From positions 1-64,000 of the forward strand of contig CBDCWT010000058.1 of the NCBI GenBank assembly GCA_965223305.1: a stretch of DNA of 64,000 nucleotides. The letters run 5' to 3'. The stretch comes from CBDCWT01 sp965223305 (lineage in GTDB: Bacteria; Planctomycetota; Planctomycetia; Pirellulales; Pirellulaceae). Below are positions 62,052-64,000 of the stretch, piece by piece (positions within the stretch are counted from its first letter, which is position 1; every line of letters begins with the position of its first letter). A program made the translations under genes and the position numbers. The notes below the pieces were generated by a model that saw only the letters and a list, made by a program, of their open reading frames with translations, did no database searches and was not told the DNA's origin.

Positions 62052-63380
62052 CTACGCGATCAACTTCGAAATGACCTTCGCGCCATCGGGTGCGACGCGA
62101 ACTGGGCGACCGTCGCGAGTGTGAAGTTCGTGCGCCGGGTCGATGCCGAGCAGCGTATAAATTGTCGCTGCAAGATCCGCAGGGGTGACAGCGCGGTCCT
62201 TGGGATACTCGGCTAATGCGTCGCTGCTACCAATGACCTGACCACCTGATATCCCTCCACCGGCCAGCACAACGCTAAAGACATTTGGCCAGTGGTCCCT
62301 TCCGCCAGCAGAGTTGATCTTGGGTGTGCGGCCGAATTCGCCCATCACCAACACCAGCGTTTCGTCCAGCATGTTGCGCTCAGACAGATCCTCAATCAAC
62401 GAACTGAAAGCTCGGTCGAGTGAGGGTAAATGAGCGTTCCGGTCCGTAGGATAACGTTCCTTGAGCTTGGCAATGTCCTGATGGGTGTCCCAACCGCTGC
62501 TATTGACCGTCACAAACGGCACACCACGCTCGACCAGGCGGCGCGCCAACAGGCAGCTTTGACCGAGGCTGCCGCCGCCACCACGACCGTAGCGACTTCG
62601 CAGGGCCTGCGGTTCGTCGGATAGCTTGAAGGCGTTTTTTGCCGCGGAGGAAGCAACGAGACTATAGGCTCGTTCAAGATTGGGATCCGTTGCCGAAGAC
62701 GACGCGTCCTTGGATCGACTGAATTCATCGAGAGCTTTTACGATTTGTCGGCGACGATCCAGGCGCGTCAGGTCCAGACCCTGGTAGAAGTCGAGGTCCC
62801 GCACTCTGAAGTCGGGACGGTCTGGATTGCCGCCCACGGAGAACGGTTGCGTCGCGCTGGGCAAGAAGCCGTTGCCGCTTATATTCCTATTGAAGTTGGG
62901 TACGGCAATGTTAGGCGGCAGGACGCCGGCTTGGGTGCGCACTTGGGCGAGCGTCGCACCGAACGTCGGATACTCCAACGCTGGCGAAGGCTTGTAACCT
63001 GTCATCAGATAGTGGGTTCCGAAGTTGTGCTCACCGAGCGGAGAGGTCACCGAACGAACGACGGCCAACTTGTCCATCATTTGTGCGGTTCGCTCCAAAC
63101 ACTCGGCGATCCGCACCCCCCTGAGGCTCGTGTCAATCGTCTTCAACGGACCGCGAACTTCTTCTGGCGCAGCCGGCTTGGGATCGAAAGTCTCGAGGTG
63201 GCTCGGACCGCCGTCGAGCCAGATCAAGATGCACGACTTTGCCTTGGCTGGAAGCGCCGCCTCAGCCGCCTGGGCGTTCCGCAATCGAAAGAAGTCGCCC
63301 AGCCCCAGGCCCAAAGCTGACAATCCACCCACTCGAATCAGGTCTCGGCGGGTAACACCGTCGCAACGTCTCGCGTTCAT
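62052..63380 (-). CDS. DUF1501 domain-containing exported protein
   Basis: 442 residues. A twin-arginine signal (TRRDLIRVGGLSALGLGLGD) is followed by the DUF1501 fold, related to alkaline phosphatases and sulfatases: SCILIWLDGGPSHLETFDPK, VVRSVTSPLGEHNFGTHYLM, RLVERGVPFVTVNSSGWDTH, DLSERNMLDETLVLVMGEFG, then RTPKINSAGGRDHWPN. Such proteins are present in dozens of copies in planctomycetes, usually paired with a DUF1549/DUF1553 cytochrome-type partner; here the upstream neighbour is a different gene. The Asp, His and Asn/Ser residues above could bind metal, but activity is unknown. The ATG at 63380 has GGAAGGG upstream. The stop lies a few bases from the repeat array. Confidence 0.93.
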   Translation of the reverse strand: MNARRCDGVTRRDLIRVGGLSALGLGLGDFFRLRNAQAAEAALPAKAKSCILIWLDGGPSHLETFDPKPAAPEEVRGPLKTIDTSLRGVRIAECLERTAQMMDKLAVVRSVTSPLGEHNFGTHYLMTGYKPSPALEYPTFGATLAQVRTQAGVLPPNIAVPNFNRNISGNGFLPSATQPFSVGGNPDRPDFRVRDLDFYQGLDLTRLDRRRQIVKALDEFSRSKDASSSATDPNLERAYSLVASSAAKNAFKLSDEPQALRSRYGRGGGGSLGQSCLLARRLVERGVPFVTVNSSGWDTHQDIAKLKERYPTDRNAHLPSLDRAFSSLIEDLSERNMLDETLVLVMGEFGRTPKINSAGGRDHWPNVFSVVLAGGGISGGQVIGSSDALAEYPKDRAVTPADLAATIYTLLGIDPAHELHTRDGRPVRVAPDGAKVISKLIA

Positions 63381-63436
63381 CGCGCCCTTCCCTACCATTA
63401 CTCCTCACTCCCGAAGTCGTTCGCGCCAGTAGGTAT

Positions 63437-64000
63437 TTACTTTCTTGCGCGCTCGCCACGACCATCTGCTGGGAAAGCTGTGAAGTAGAGGCCGATCGCT
63501 TCGTCACGCGTCAGCTTGCCAACGTCGACCAACTCTCCGAATCGTTCTTTGAAATCCGCCTGGCGTGTCGCGAGGTCCTTGTCGTGCTGACGTTTAACTT
63601 GCTCGTTCTTGTCCGATTTCTTGTTCATCCAGCCCGCGACTGTCTCGCTATCGACACCAACGGCCGCTGCGATCGCGCCCATAACATGCGGATCAGGGTA
63701 CAACATTGGTTGAGTAAACGCGAAATTGTGTAGCACTTTTCGGTCCTTGGCGACGATAATCGTCATCGCCACGTTGCGATTCAAGCCGTAGATTCCCGGC
63801 CCATCGCGACCATCGGACGAGATACTCATCTGAATGACATCTGAGATTTGATCCACAAAGTCGTACTTGAAGATGGCACGGGGCGTTGGATCGTCAACAA
63901 GAAAAGTCGTCGAAACGTGCAACCCGGTTGGTGACTTCTCTGCGATCCGCGCCAGCGCAGGACCGGTCAACAGGAGGCCCTTCTGTCCAACCACCGAATT
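63437..64000 (-). CDS. Unknown protein, 5' end beyond the window
   Basis: At least 187 residues; the frame is open to the window edge, so the true start is outside. Visible features: SPTGLHVSTTFLVDDPTPRA, FVDQISDVIQMSISSDGRDG, NRNVAMTIIVAKDRKVLHNF, then a Pro/Tyr turn (FTQPMLYPDPHVMGAIAAAVG) and a charged helical C-terminus (NKKSDKNEQVKRQHDKDLAT). The middle part resembles the end of a thioredoxin-like fold, with a strand of the type seen in redoxins (NVAMTIIVAKDRKVL), but no CxxC is in the visible part. It precedes the DUF1501 gene on the same strand with a gap of about 56 bases, so they may be co-transcribed. Function unknown. Confidence 0.65.
   Translation of the reverse strand, partial: NSVVGQKGLLLTGPALARIAEKSPTGLHVSTTFLVDDPTPRAIFKYDFVDQISDVIQMSISSDGRDGPGIYGLNRNVAMTIIVAKDRKVLHNFAFTQPMLYPDPHVMGAIAAAVGVDSETVAGWMNKKSDKNEQVKRQHDKDLATRQADFKERFGELVDVGKLTRDEAIGLYFTAFPADGRGERARK

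Noticed and set aside
1..64000. tRNA, rRNA or prophage content
   Set aside because: Reading both strands, I found no tRNA-like T-loop/acceptor sets, no rRNA and no phage structural genes. A covariance-model scan was not possible here.

Overview
The window reads as chromosome of a planctomycete, most like Pirellulales. The evidence is a Tat-exported DUF1501 protein, a DUF6655-type lipoprotein, a very large family of hybrid sensor kinases, a Gram-negative envelope gene set (kdsB, plsC, cdsA, a Wza-like exporter, a FadL-type porin, an AsmA-like protein), and intergenic spaces full of short palindromic and composite repeats. This is judged from gene content only; no search was run. I saw no tRNA, rRNA, CRISPR array or prophage.

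Layout. 1-2.0 kb: kdsB (frameshifted) and pyrG (cut by the window edge), minus strand. 2.4-7.8 kb: an NRAMP-like transporter, plsC and cdsA for phospholipid synthesis, then a minus-strand group of an M14-type peptidase, a tiny winged-helix-like protein and an acidic protein. 7.8-12.2 kb: an RRM RNA-binding protein, a PTS IIA protein, a DUF6655-like lipoprotein and a fatty acid desaturase, separated by repeat-rich gaps. 12.9-15.5 kb: a chemoreceptor with a globin domain at its C-terminus. 15.9-20.7 kb: a polysaccharide export lipoprotein and a 1,295-residue AsmA/DUF3971-like protein. 21.3-24.2 kb: a YeaQ-type membrane protein, a DUF937 protein and a FadL-like porin.

24.5-52.2 kb is a signalling island. 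It holds a lone HPt protein, three response regulators with HD-GYP outputs, a fatty-acid-methyl-ester-type methyltransferase, a 1,981-residue Ser/Thr kinase-ATPase-histidine kinase chimera, a CHASE8-like hybrid kinase with its own HPt, two NIT-domain receptors (a chemoreceptor and a multi-REC kinase split by a frameshift), two receiver-first histidine kinases, a receiver-MinD ATPase and a lone receiver. The left half is mostly on the plus strand and the right half on the minus strand. They converge on a triple 281-bp tandem repeat at 40.6-41.4 kb. No diguanylate cyclase, CheA or CheW is present, so partners must lie elsewhere.

53.4-58.8 kb: a heavy-metal RND pump, its adaptor and a small Cys/His-rich protein, with a repeat block inside the operon. 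59.1-62.0 kb: a tandem array of about 160-bp repeats interrupted by a decayed IS256-type element and a GxxExxY protein. 62.1-64.0 kb: a DUF1501 protein and a partial unknown gene.

The most interesting items are a 172-bp element with terminal inverted repeats that is almost completely filled by a 51-codon reading frame, present in two near-identical copies, one with a target duplication that rebuilds the cdsA stop codon; the globin-tailed chemoreceptor; the signalling island; and the repeat array with the embedded nuclease-like gene. Four single-base homopolymer differences break three genes (kdsB, a hybrid kinase, the transposase). They may be real lesions or sequencing errors.
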